The notes below the pieces were generated by a model, which saw only the letters and a list, made by a program, of their open reading frames with translations, was not told where the DNA came from and made no database searches. 64,000 nucleotides of DNA from Chryseobacterium daeguense DSM 19388. GTDB lineage: Bacteria > Bacteroidota > Bacteroidia > Flavobacteriales > Weeksellaceae. Positions 1 to 9,500 of this stretch are shown here, piece by piece. Position numbers and translations under genes: made by a program. The stretch covers positions 310,001-374,000 of the forward strand of contig NZ_AUMT01000003.1 in assembly GCF_000430825.1 (NCBI RefSeq), given 5' to 3'. Position 1 is the first letter of the stretch. The number at the start of each line of letters is the position of its first letter.

Positions 1-499
1 AAGAAAAAGAATTACTGGTAGGTTTTTACAAAGTAGGTTCTAAAAAACCAAGCATAACATGGCCGGAATCTGTAGATCAGGCCTTGTGTTTTGGCTGGAT
101 AGACGGCGTGAGAAGGTCTATTGATGAAGAAAGCTACAGCATCCGTTTCACTCCAAGAAAGCCAACGAGCATCTGGAGCGCCATTAATATTAAAAAGGTT
201 GAAGAATTAACAAAAGCCGGATTAATGAAGCCCGAAGGGCTGAAAGCTTTTGAACTCAGAAAGGAAGAAAAATCCAGGGTATATTCTCACGAAAAAGAAA
301 CAGCAACACTCGATCCCGAATTTGAAAGAACGTTTAAATCCAATAAAAAGCATGGGATTTTTTCATCAGCCAGCCACCCTCTTACCGGAAAGTGATGCTT
401 CACTGGATCATGGGTGCAAAACAGGAGAAAACACGTTTATCAAGGTTAGAAAAAACCATTAAAGAAAGTGAGGATGAAAAAAGAATCAAACTGTTTTAA
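1..499 (+). pseudogene. YdeI/OmpD-associated family protein, 5' cut by window edge, frameshifted
   Basis: Reading from base 3, the frame gives a YdeI-type sequence (LLVGFYKVGSKKPSITWPES, then ALCFGWIDGVRR and FTPRKPTSIWSAIN). This frame ends at 395, but the family C-terminus (AWDFF, SYRKVMLHWIMGAKQEKTRL, then SRLEKTIKESEDEKRIKLF) continues in another frame to the stop at 497-499. Restoring one A in the A5 run near 344-349 would rejoin the two parts as KSNKKAW. The family is known as bacteriocin-protection YdeI-like; its function is poorly defined. The upstream part lies outside the window. The lesion is in a homopolymer, so a sequencing error is possible. The two overlapping short frames should not be taken as separate genes. 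Confidence 0.8.
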
Positions 500-554
500 T
501 TTGATGATTTATTAATTATTCAACAATTGATTTCTTAAGAAATTTAAATTGTCA

Positions 555-562
555 TAACTTTG
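555..562 (+). promoter_or_regulatory. Bacteroidota -7 promoter box (TAACTTTG)
   Basis: TAACTTTG matches the Bacteroidota -7 consensus TAnnTTTG and lies 37 bases before the ATG at 600. No clean -33 TTG at ideal spacing is seen. Confidence 0.5.
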
Positions 563-599
563 GGCTTCCATTAAACATGGGAACAATAATCAAACAATT

Positions 600-998
600 A
601 TGCAAACAGAGACATTAGATTTTTGGGTAGGAAATTTCAACACTGAAGAAGATTTTTATGAATTCGTAGAAGAGGATGATAATTTTTACCTTGAAGAAGA
701 ATCTGATGAAAGATATATATCAAAATTTGCTGAATCTCAGGACACCGTATGGCTGGATCATGATTTTGTAGAATATGGTTTTGAAGCTGGAAACAGAACG
801 ATCTACGAGAAGTTTGCCGATTATTCTTTTGCTGAGCAGTGGCTACCCATTTTAATCAACAGACTGAATGAAATTAATCCTGACTTTGATATCAATTCAA
901 TAATCTTCCTGAACAGAGGACAGATTGCAAAGCCGGCTTCTGTGGAAAATGATTTTTTCTCGCTTGTTTATGTGGGTGGAATTGAGTTTAGCATTTAG
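600..998 (+). CDS. Immunity protein 22-like (Imm22/DUF4284) protein
   Basis: A 132-residue acidic cytosolic protein with no signal peptide. The N-terminus has the pattern remembered for Imm22/DUF4284: DFWVGNFNTEEDFYEFVEED, then a Glu/Asp-rich stretch and a C-terminal hydrophobic strand (SLVYVGGIEF). Imm22 proteins are linked to polymorphic toxin systems, where they neutralise a cognate toxin. No toxin gene is adjacent, so it could be an orphan immunity gene; an Rhs toxin lies about 6 kb away on the other strand. A good promoter box precedes it at 555. The family call is from motif memory; the function is inferred. Confidence 0.6.
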   Translation: MQTETLDFWVGNFNTEEDFYEFVEEDDNFYLEEESDERYISKFAESQDTVWLDHDFVEYGFEAGNRTIYEKFADYSFAEQWLPILINRLNEINPDFDINSIIFLNRGQIAKPASVENDFFSLVYVGGIEFSI

Positions 999-1373
999 CT
1001 AAGGTTTAAAAAATACAAAAGCTTAGAGTTTTTTAGCTTTATTGTTATAAATATTTACCTGTCCTACATATAAAGACCTTATATATATTAAATTATTTAT
1101 GTAGGTCAACATTAGATTCTGTAATTTTTAATAAACAATATATTATAAAAAAAACAATTTTTTTGTAAAAGAAAAAAAAGTTTTAACTTCGCTGCAAATT
1201 AAAAGACACAATGACGAATAAAAACCTTTACTTAATGGGTGCGTTTTCTTTATGCACTACCTTATATATCAATAAATTTTAAAAAATACCCCAATTTTAC
1301 TTACTGAAATTAATTTTTTGTAAGTAATAATTCAACTTAATACCTAATAAATCAATAATACAATAAAACACTT
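999..1373. other. AT-rich gene-free stretch with a 23-codon signal-peptide-like remnant
   Basis: A 375-base intergenic stretch. It holds a small frame at 1211-1282 that encodes MTNKNLYLMGAFSLCTTLYI plus three residues, which looks like the start of an exported protein. A promoter-like TTG (1163-1165) and TAACTTCG (1184-1191) lie just upstream with an 18-base spacer. The frame stops after 23 codons. It may be the leftover 5' end of a deleted secreted protein gene. Nothing else is recognisable. Confidence 0.35.
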
Positions 1374-2276
1374 ATGAAAAAAAAGTTATTACCATTTGTT
1401 TTACTAATTTCAACATTTTCTTTTGCTCAGTCGTGGAATACCACAGGAAATTCAGGAACAGTACCCACAAGTAATTTTATCGGAACAATCGATAATAAAG
1501 ATCTTATTTTTAAAACTAATAATCAGGAAAGATTTAAAATTTATTCAGGACCATACGTTAATGGTATTGTTATAGGAAATCAAAGTGCAATAGGCACTCC
1601 TGGTGGAGCTAGACTAGAACTAGCAACTGTTTTATGTAATGGATGTATGTCTAACTGGGCTGTACCTTCTGATGTAGTAATTCGGAACTTAGGGAGTAGG
1701 AATATGGAATTTTTTATGCCAAATAACAACGCCATTGATTCTAATACAGACGTGAGCACACCTAATTCTTCAGGAATTACAAAAATAAAATTTAGTGATG
1801 CAGTTCATAAAAGCAATCTTGTTATTTTCAATACAGGAAAAGTAACCGTTGGTACTGACCAGTATGACAATGATCCCAATTATATTTTTTATGTAAAAAA
1901 AGGAATTAAAGCAGAGCAAGTTAAAGTAGAAAACCCTGCTGCTAATGGCTGGGCAGATTATGTATTCAAAAAAGATTATAAACTTCGTACATTAGAAGAA
2001 GTAGAAAAGCATATTGCAGATAAGGGTCACTTACCTAATATCCCATCTGCAAAAGAAGTAGAGAAAAATGGAATTAATCTTGGCGAAATGGATGCCAAAC
2101 TTTTAGAGAAAATTGAGGAATTAACCTTATATTTAATCGAACAGAATAAACAGATAAATTCTCAGGAAAAACAGCTTCAATATCTTCAAAAAGAAAACGA
2201 AATACTAAAGTCACAATCTGAGAAGATTGAAAGATTAGAACAACAAATTCAAAAGTTACTATCTTCTAAAAAATAG
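1374..2276 (+). CDS. Secreted protein with C-terminal coiled coil (tail-fibre/S74-like C-terminal module)
   Basis: 300 residues. Residues 1-18 form a signal peptide (MKKKLLPFVLLISTFSFAQ). The middle is beta-rich (SWNTTGNSGT, IDNKDLIFKTNNQERFKI). The C-terminus carries a module common in secreted Bacteroidota proteins (DYKLRTLEEVEKHIADKGHL, PNIPSAKEVEKNGINLGEMD, LLEKIEELTLYLIEQNK), followed by a Gln/Glu/Lys coiled coil of about 50 residues. The module resembles the end of phage tail-fibre or intramolecular-chaperone proteins and probably trimerises. Such proteins are often annotated only as hypothetical or tail-fibre-like. Role unknown; perhaps a surface adhesin. A strong hairpin follows at 2298. 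Confidence 0.6.
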   Translation: MKKKLLPFVLLISTFSFAQSWNTTGNSGTVPTSNFIGTIDNKDLIFKTNNQERFKIYSGPYVNGIVIGNQSAIGTPGGARLELATVLCNGCMSNWAVPSDVVIRNLGSRNMEFFMPNNNAIDSNTDVSTPNSSGITKIKFSDAVHKSNLVIFNTGKVTVGTDQYDNDPNYIFYVKKGIKAEQVKVENPAANGWADYVFKKDYKLRTLEEVEKHIADKGHLPNIPSAKEVEKNGINLGEMDAKLLEKIEELTLYLIEQNKQINSQEKQLQYLQKENEILKSQSEKIERLEQQIQKLLSSKK

Positions 2277-2297
2277 ACATATTAAATAATCCTAAAC

Positions 2298-2324
2298 GCT
2301 CGGCATAACAATACTATGCCGAGC
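2298..2324. terminator. Hairpin between convergent genes
   Basis: A perfect 10-bp inverted repeat, GCTCGGCATA / TATGCCGAGC, with a 7-base loop. It sits between the secreted protein gene and the end of polA, which converge here. T-runs on either side are weak. Confidence 0.65.
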
Positions 2325-2342
2325 TGATTTTAGAATACAACT

Positions 2343-5189
2343 TTAATGCGCTTCCAGCCAGTTATCCCCTACTCCTACCTCAACAAGGAGCGGAACTTCT
2401 GTCTCAATGGCGCTTTCCATTTCCATTTTGATAATATTTTTGGCTAGTTCTATTTCATCGATGGGAGCTTCAAATACCAATTCGTCATGAACCTGAAGCA
2501 GCATTTTTGTCTGCAGCTTTTCTTTTTCCAATTGTTTTTGAATTTTAATCATCGCCATTTTTACAACATCCGCTGCACTACCTTGTATTGGAGCGTTCAC
2601 GGCGTTTCTTTCTGCGTGTCCACGCACTACAAAATTATTGGAATTGATATCTTTTAAATGACGTTTTCTTCCCAAAATAGTTTCTACGTAACCCATCTGG
2701 CGGGCTTTATTTACCTGCTCAGCCATGTATTCCTTCAGTTTCGGGTAGGTTTCGTAATAGGCTTCAATCATCTGCTTGGCTTCAGTTCTTGATAAACCTG
2801 TTTGTTCGGCCAGTGCAAACGCTCCCTGCCCGTAAAGAATCCCAAAATTAACCGTTTTTGCCTGGCCTCTCTGGGTTTTTGAAACTTCTTCCAGCGGAAT
2901 ATTGAATAATCTTGCTGCCGTAGACGCGTGAATATCTTCACCGTTCTGAAAGGCCTTGATCATATTATCTTCCCCGGAAATCTCGGCAATCAGGCGAAGC
3001 TCAATCTGTGAATAATCCGCAGAAATAATTTTCTTACCTTCTCCCGAAACAAAAGCCCCGCGGATTTGCTGCCCTCTCAACGTACGGATCGGGATATTCT
3101 GCAAATTCGGGTTTACACTTGCCAGACGGCCTGTTGCAGCGGTGGTTTGGGAGAAATTGGTATGAACCCGATTATCATCTTTATCAATCTGCGAAGGCAA
3201 AGCATCCACATAGGTCGATTTTAATTTCTGGTAGGTTCTGTATTCCAGAATATGCTTAATAATTTCATGTTTTGAGGCTAATTTTTGAAGAACATCTTCG
3301 GAGGTTGCGTATTGGCCGGTTTTTGTTTTTTTAGCCTTCGGATCGAGCTGTAATTTTTCAAATAAAACTTCACCCAATTGTCTTGGAGAGTTCATATTAA
3401 ATTCTTCTCCGGAAAGTTCAAATATTTTAGCCTCAAGCTGCTTTAAATCATTTTCAAGATCAATACTTTCCTGAGCCAGCCATTTTTCGTCCAGTGAAAT
3501 TCCCGCCAGTTCCATTTTAGCTAAAACTTCCATAAGCGGCATTTCTATTGTAAAGAAAAGATCTTCTAAGTTTTCTTTTTTTAATTGAGGTGCAAATAAT
3601 TCGTACAACTGGAAGGTTACGTCTGCATCTTCCGCCGCATAATCCGTTTGAGTCCTTAAATCCGCATCCCTGAAATTCCCCTGCTTCTTTCCTTTTTTCC
3701 CGATAATAGTTTCAATGGAAACCGGTTTATAATTAAGGTAAATCTCTGAAAGGTAATCCATCCCGTGTCTTCCGTCAGGATTCAGTAGATAGTGGGCGAT
3801 CATGGTATCGAACATTGCGCCTTTTACCGTGATTCCGTATTGCTGAAGAATTTTATAATCGAATTTTAAATTATGGGCAATTTTTATTAAATCTTCCTTT
3901 TCAAAAAACGGTCTGAAAATTTCAAGAGTCTGCAAAACTTCTCCCTGATCTTCCGAAAGAGGAATGTAGTAAGCTAATCCTTTTTTGTAGGAAAAACTCA
4001 TTCCCACAAGCTCGGCTTCCAATTCATTAAGCGAAGTGGTTTCCGTATCGAAACAAACCGCCTTCTGCTGCAGTAAATTTTGAACCAATATTTTTTGCGC
4101 TTTCGGATTGTCTACAAACTGATACAAATGATCATTCTGCTCGATTGTAGATTTCGTGGAAGTCGCCTGATCCAGCTCTTCATAAGTCGCAAAAAGATCC
4201 AGCTGGCCCACTGCCTGCGCCACTTTCTGCTGCGGGGTCTGAGCCGTGACGGTAATCTCAACTTCTGTTACAACCGTAGTGGATGCAGCAGGAGCAAAGG
4301 CACGATAAAGGTTTTCATACAATCTTCGGAATTCTATCTCATCAAAAACTTCTTTTACCTTTTCAAAATCAGGGTATTCCAGGTCATACTGTTCCTGGTG
4401 GAATTCTACCGGAGCATCGCAGATAATGGTTGCTAATTTTTTAGATAAAATTCCGCGTTCTGCCGATGCTTCTACTTTTTCTTTCAGTTTTCCCTTTAAT
4501 TTGTCGGTATTGGCTAAAAGATTTTCAATGCTTCCGAATTCTTTAAGGAATTTCATAGCTGTTTTTTCTCCTACCCCGTCCAGACCGGGAATATTATCCA
4601 CCGCATCTCCCATCATGGCAAGGAAATCAATTACCTGTTTCGGGTCTTCAATTTCATATTTTGCTTTTACTTCTTCTACACCGAGAATTTCGATATCCCC
4701 GCCTTTTAAACCCGGCTTATAAATTTTAATTTTATCGGTAACCAACTGTGCAAAATCTTTATCCGGTGTTACCATAAAAGTGGTGTAACCTTCTTTTTCC
4801 GCTTTACAGGCAATGGTCCCGATGATATCATCCGCCTCATAGCCGGGAACTCCTAAAATAGGAATATGCATAGCCTCCAAAATCCTGTGAATGTATGGAA
4901 TCGCAATCTGAATAGCTTCCGGAGTCTCGCTTCTGTTGGCCTTATAATCAGAAAAATCTTCGGTTCTGATACTCGCCTCTCCCACATCAAAAACAACCGC
5001 CAGATGTGTCGGCTTTTCTCTCCTGATCAGCTCAATCAAAGAGTTTGTAAAACCGAAAATAGCTGAAGTGTCTAATCCTTTACTGGTAAGCCTGGGATTT
5101 CTTATCAATGCATAATATCCCCTGAAAATCATTGCATAAGCATCGATGAGAAATAACCTTTTATCTTGTGTTGCGTCCATATTTTCCAT
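2343..5189 (-). CDS. polA: DNA polymerase I
   Basis: About 948 residues, with three domains in order. The 5'-3' exonuclease (residues ~1-290) has FLIDAYAMIFRGYYA, GYEADDIIGT, TPDKDF and GDAVDNIPGLDGVGEKTA. The 3'-5' exonuclease (~330-560) has FDTETTSLNELEAELVGMSF, HNLKFDYKIL and YAAEDADVTF, so its DxE motif is intact and proofreading is probably active. The polymerase domain has SADYSQIELRLIAEISGEDN, RGQAKTVNFGILYGQGAFAL and QVHDELVFEAP. It fills gaps during repair and lagging-strand maturation. Start: ATG at 5189 or the next ATG at 5180. A farther TTG at 5198 is unlikely because a promoter box overlaps it. Confidence 0.97.
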   Translation of the reverse strand: MENMDATQDKRLFLIDAYAMIFRGYYALIRNPRLTSKGLDTSAIFGFTNSLIELIRREKPTHLAVVFDVGEASIRTEDFSDYKANRSETPEAIQIAIPYIHRILEAMHIPILGVPGYEADDIIGTIACKAEKEGYTTFMVTPDKDFAQLVTDKIKIYKPGLKGGDIEILGVEEVKAKYEIEDPKQVIDFLAMMGDAVDNIPGLDGVGEKTAMKFLKEFGSIENLLANTDKLKGKLKEKVEASAERGILSKKLATIICDAPVEFHQEQYDLEYPDFEKVKEVFDEIEFRRLYENLYRAFAPAASTTVVTEVEITVTAQTPQQKVAQAVGQLDLFATYEELDQATSTKSTIEQNDHLYQFVDNPKAQKILVQNLLQQKAVCFDTETTSLNELEAELVGMSFSYKKGLAYYIPLSEDQGEVLQTLEIFRPFFEKEDLIKIAHNLKFDYKILQQYGITVKGAMFDTMIAHYLLNPDGRHGMDYLSEIYLNYKPVSIETIIGKKGKKQGNFRDADLRTQTDYAAEDADVTFQLYELFAPQLKKENLEDLFFTIEMPLMEVLAKMELAGISLDEKWLAQESIDLENDLKQLEAKIFELSGEEFNMNSPRQLGEVLFEKLQLDPKAKKTKTGQYATSEDVLQKLASKHEIIKHILEYRTYQKLKSTYVDALPSQIDKDDNRVHTNFSQTTAATGRLASVNPNLQNIPIRTLRGQQIRGAFVSGEGKKIISADYSQIELRLIAEISGEDNMIKAFQNGEDIHASTAARLFNIPLEEVSKTQRGQAKTVNFGILYGQGAFALAEQTGLSRTEAKQMIEAYYETYPKLKEYMAEQVNKARQMGYVETILGRKRHLKDINSNNFVVRGHAERNAVNAPIQGSAADVVKMAMIKIQKQLEKEKLQTKMLLQVHDELVFEAPIDEIELAKNIIKMEMESAIETEVPLLVEVGVGDNWLEAH

Positions 5190-5195
5190 AAGGAA

Positions 5196-5203
5196 CAAAT
5201 ATA
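5196..5203 (-). promoter_or_regulatory. -7 promoter box of polA (TATATTTG)
   Basis: Read on the minus strand, TATATTTG fits TAnnTTTG and ends 7 bases before the ATG at 5189. Transcription would start near that ATG, which favours the start at 5180 or a very short leader. Confidence 0.4.
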
Positions 5204-5409
5204 AGAAAAAGACCTTTTTGTTTTGTCTTAAAATAATTTAAAAGTAATTGGGAATTTTTTTAAAACTTTTATTTTGGAGGGAATGGATTGAAACTTTTTA
5301 ACGCAAGATCCGCAAGGTTTATTTTTAAAATTGTATCATGTATTTTTTCGTTCGCAAGGGCGTTGCACTCAGCAAATGATAGATGAGGGTAATTTTATTT
5401 TAAAAGATG

Positions 5410-5458
5410 TTTTTCAGTTTTTGGGCGGCGGCAAAGCCGCCGCCCAAAAACTGAAAAA
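5410..5458. repeat. 49-base perfect palindrome (23-bp arms, 3-base loop)
   Basis: The arms 5410-5432 and 5436-5458 are exact reverse complements around AAA. The inner part is GC-rich (GGGCGGCGGC) in an AT-rich neighbourhood and the outer part is CAGTTTTT. It lies between two minus-strand genes. Gene-free sequence before it (about 5290-5390) has motifs such as CGCAAGG and GCAAGGGCGTTGCACTCAGC that look like dispersed Flavobacteria repeats. It could be a strong terminator or a REP-like mobile palindrome. Confidence 0.75.
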
Positions 5459-5478
5459 GACCTCAGAATGAGGTCTTT
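5456..5478 (-). terminator. Rho-independent terminator of the Imm51-like gene
   Basis: AAAGACCTCA / TGAGGTCTTT with loop GAA. Read on the minus strand it is followed by a T-run, right after the gene ending at 5495. Confidence 0.8.
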
Positions 5479-5494
5479 GATTGATATACTATTT

Positions 5495-5857
5495 TTAATC
5501 TAATTCTGCTTTTGAAAACAAATCCTGAATCAGCATTTCGTCGTCACAGGCTTTCTTAAAATCCAGAACAAATTCTTTTAAGCTTTCCGGATTAGTGGAA
5601 TATGCGCAGAACATATCTGCTTCCGGATCAAATTTGATGTCACCTGACAGGTTTGATTTTTTTTCATTCAGAAAAACTTTAGCCAGAGAGGTCCAGTCGT
5701 ATCCGTTTCCTTCGAAACCTTCATCTTTTCTCCATTCGAAAATTTCCGGCTTATAAGATCCCGCATTTAAACATACTGAATAAGTTTTTTCTGAGGCTAC
5801 CCAAAAAAAGGGGTTAATCGTTGTTTCAAAGTTGTAGGCTTCCATATTGTAGTACAT
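5495..5857 (-). CDS. Immunity protein 51-like (Imm51)
   Basis: 120 residues, cytosolic and acidic. The segment EGFEGNGYDWTSLAKVFLNE followed by IKFDPEADMFCAYS is the pattern remembered for Imm51, a family of predicted immunity proteins of polymorphic toxins. Two ATGs are close (5857 and 5845); the second gives MEAYNF and is equally plausible. It is the third minus-strand gene after the Rhs toxin, 106 bases beyond the first candidate immunity gene. That fits an array of spare immunity genes picked up behind an Rhs tip. No cognate toxin is identified. Confidence 0.65.
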   Translation of the reverse strand: MYYNMEAYNFETTINPFFWVASEKTYSVCLNAGSYKPEIFEWRKDEGFEGNGYDWTSLAKVFLNEKKSNLSGDIKFDPEADMFCAYSTNPESLKEFVLDFKKACDDEMLIQDLFSKAELD

Positions 5858-5963
5858 TTAGTTTTCTACTTAAAGATAATAAATTTCTTTTTTTGCTACA
5901 TTTTTTATAACATTAATTAACTTTTTTTGGATCAATTTATATTAGAAAAATTTTAATTCAAAA

Positions 5964-6461
5964 TTATTTCACCTCAACAAGCGGGGCTTTATCGTTGTGA
6001 AAATCTGTTTTAAAGATTTTCTTTCCTACAAGATCTTTTTGATAAAAATAATCGTCGTGAAGCTTTGATCCTCCTTTCACTCCCATTCCTATCTCATTAT
6101 CCTTTTTTAGTTTATTTTTAATAGCATTGAATATTTTGGTTGTATTTTTATGAGGCTTTTTGGAGAGAATTCTTAATGAAATACGCTCGATGCTGTCGGC
6201 CGTTTCTCTTCCTCCTTCGCCATCAATAACGATTGGTTCCAGTTCATCATCAAAAATATCATCTTGGGAAACGTCCTCTGGTCGTTCGGACAGAATGTAA
6301 AATCTTAATTTTTTTTCTCTGTTATCTTTTATTTTTTCAGCTTCTCCTTTTTCTATTTTTTGCAGTGAAATTTCACTTTTATTTTTTACTTCAATGAAAA
6401 AAGCACCGTTTTCTTTTTCCACAATATCTTCTACATACTGATAAAAATCTTTTAAAGACAT
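5964..6461 (-). CDS. Candidate immunity protein for the Rhs toxin
   Basis: About 165 residues from MSLKDFYQYVEDI; an in-frame ATG at 6485 would add 8 residues. Lysine- and glutamate-rich, no signal peptide or membrane segment, so cytosolic. I do not recognise a named family. The assignment rests on position: it starts 21-45 bases after the stop of the Rhs effector, on the same strand, where cognate immunity genes normally lie. A cytosolic immunity protein fits a toxin acting in the cytoplasm. Confidence 0.55.
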   Translation of the reverse strand: MSLKDFYQYVEDIVEKENGAFFIEVKNKSEISLQKIEKGEAEKIKDNREKKLRFYILSERPEDVSQDDIFDDELEPIVIDGEGGRETADSIERISLRILSKKPHKNTTKIFNAIKNKLKKDNEIGMGVKGGSKLHDDYFYQKDLVGKKIFKTDFHNDKAPLVEVK

Positions 6462-6506
6462 CACTAAATTAATAAGATATGACATATATTTTTGTTTAAT
6501 TATTTT

Positions 6507-9500
6507 CTATTTATAATCTGAAGCTTTTCCGTATCCTTCGAATGAAACTTCATGACCTTTGTTCTTAACATCATCAATAGCCAGACGTTCCCTGATAACC
6601 CCTGTTTTCCCGTCCTGCAGGGTTCTTCCGACATTAATATGATAGATACTTCCATTTTTTCTACGGAAAGAAGCGTCCATTCTTCTGATGGGCTTATGAC
6701 CACCTTTGGTATCGATAATTATTTCTGTTTTAGAACCTCCCCCAATATGTTTTACTCCTTTTTTGGCAGTTTCTCTTTTAATTATTTCAGCAATTTTGGC
6801 GTTGTGATCACCCGTTCCTTTGGATTTTGGCCCCGGCTTTTTAAAAGGTGTACCATCTTTTTTCACCCTGTTCATCCATCTTCCCGTTCCTGCGCCTTTT
6901 GCTTTTACAAGGCCTAAAATATCTATAAAATAATTGGAATCAGAAACATAGGCATACAAAGCAAAACCACCATTCAGTCCCAACGGGTCTTTGGAGATAT
7001 AACTTCCGCTTTCTACATCATAATATCTGAATCTATTGTAAGCAAGCTCCGTTTCTTCATCATAATACTGCCCCTGAAATAAAAACGGAATAAAATTACT
7101 TTCTCCTATTCTCGGCTCTCCATAAATATCAAGTTCACGCTCCCAGACCTTTTCACCAGCATCATTATAAGCCTGAACAGGAGTTCCCAAATAGTCATTA
7201 ATAACAGAATATCTTTTTCCATCTTCAATTTTAGCTACCGGATAATGTCCTGTTTCATCATAGATCCACGTAATAATATTTTCTGTCGGCTCTTGTGTTG
7301 AGATAAGATTCCCTTCATTATCAACAAAGTTCTTCGGTATTTCTTCAAGATCGTAGCTCCACTCATGCAGGATAACATTCGCATCCCAAATATACCGAGT
7401 TATTTTTTGGTTTCCAATTTTTGAAGTCCTTCTTCCGAGCGCATCGTATTCAAAACTTATTTCTTTTCCATCCGGCCGTTTTACTTTTGCGAGCATCCCG
7501 TTGGCATTCCAGGAATAGGCCCAATCTCCGGATTCCCATTCAGGATTTTGGATTTCATGAGGAAAAATTTCACTGACGTCTGGCAGTGTGTTTCCGTGGC
7601 GTAACTTAGGTGTGTTCAGCCAGTCTTCTGCGATGGATTTATAGAAAGGATGGTGATTTTCTGTTTCTTTTTCGTCAGATTTAATATTATTAATCGGCCT
7701 TTTGCTTTTTAATAATAAATTTCCTTCTTCATCATAATGATAAAACCAATTTTTATCACGCATCAGCTTTCCGCCTTTGTCATAAATGCGGTCGGTTCGT
7801 GTGGGACTTTCGTATATGCAGCTAGTTTCGTCAGGATTTTTATATTGAATTTCACCATTAGAATATTCTGCGGATACAAGGCTTCCAAAAGCATCATAGT
7901 CGAATTTTGTTCTACCTCCTGTCACGTGATCTAAAACCTGTAACAATCGGCTTCCGGCCACCCAATGATAATCTTTATGGAAAGCAGTTTTTTTATTGGC
8001 AACTACTTTCTGGCTGATTGGCATTCCGATATGATCAAATTCAAAAGTACTTTCAACGCCGCCCGTCATTTTACGGGAAAAATGCTGGCCGTTTTTACTG
8101 ACTTTAAGGTTCATTTGCCACGGCTGATGAATATCTTTTGTGGATGCCTCCACACTTTTAAGCTGGCCAAGATCATTATAAGAATAATCTATTTCTGCGC
8201 CCAGGCTGCTTTTTAAGCCGGTTAAATTTCCATCGTTGTCATATTCATAGCTAATGGAATGCTCCCCCTGTTTTTCAAGAGTTACTAAGCCCAGTTTATT
8301 TCTCTGGAATGTAAGACTGCTGGTTTCTGTGTCAGCTTTTATCAGCATTCCGGAAGTATCATACTGATAGGCAGCCCAGGTTCCGTCGGGATAATGAGTC
8401 TGTGTTAACCTGCCGCCAAGATCATACTCATAGAATATATTTTTACCATTCGGATTTCTGACTTGGGTAACCAATCCGTCTTTATCTCTTACAAAGAATT
8501 TCTGCTGGCCGTCAAACCCTTTTTCGCCTATAATTTCGTCATTATAGTTTCTTTCAAAAAGGTAAACTTCCCCTTTTTCATTGGTAATGCTCATTAAATT
8601 TTCGTAGGAATCATATCCAAAGACCAGCGTTTCTTCTTTTTTATAAGTAAGTGCATTTCTCCGAACCTGCCGTTTCACATTTCCCATTGGGGTATAGCTT
8701 ATCAGCCATTCTGCCTTTCCATCTGTAATATGAACAGGAAGATCATAGGCATCATACCGAATTTTTATCGGTAACTCTCCGGATTCATTTATTTCTACAA
8801 CCCTTCCCATTTTATCCCTTCCCCAAACGGTTCTGTAAAGAGGTTCAGGACTGAAAACCAATAGTCTTCCGTAATCATCATACTTCCAATATTCTTCACC
8901 CTCAATAGTATCTGTACGCCGCGTGATCTGGCCTCTGCTATTGTATTCATAATGTGTTTCAACTTCCTGTCTTACGCTTTTCTCAGGAAGCTTTTCATTA
9001 TTTTGATAAAAATATTCTATTGTTTCTTCTGTAGGATCTGTATAGCTTAATAATCTTCCTTCTTCATCATAACTCCAGATTTCTGAAGTTCCGGAAGGTG
9101 AAAAACGAGCTGTAATCTGCCCAAATTCGTCATACTGATAATGATATTCTTCTCCGTCCGGAGTGTGCAGAATTTTGATGTTACCATATTCGTCGTAGGT
9201 GTATCCTTCTACTCTTCCTTCCGGAGTTCCGGTCATTTTTAATTCGTTGTGGGAAGTATAATCGAACCAGGTTTCTCCGCCTTCGCCATCAACTTGCTTG
9301 TACACCAAAAGATCCTCGTCATAGTAATATCTCTCGGTTTTATTATTTTGTTTAGGATAAATAACTTCAGTGTAACCTTCATCTTCGTTATAGTTTAAAA
9401 AACCTTCCATGAAGCCTCCCAGTCCGCGGGTATGAACCACCCTGTCTTTTTTGTCGTATTCCCAATGATAGCTCATTTCGTTTCTGTTGGTTCTTCGGAT

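Noticed and set aside
84..462. Two separate small genes at the left edge
   Set aside because: Together they give one YdeI-type protein in two frames with a single-base lesion.
5410..5478. CRISPR array or phage attachment site
   Set aside because: Only one palindrome and one terminator hairpin; no regularly spaced repeats, integrase or direct repeats.
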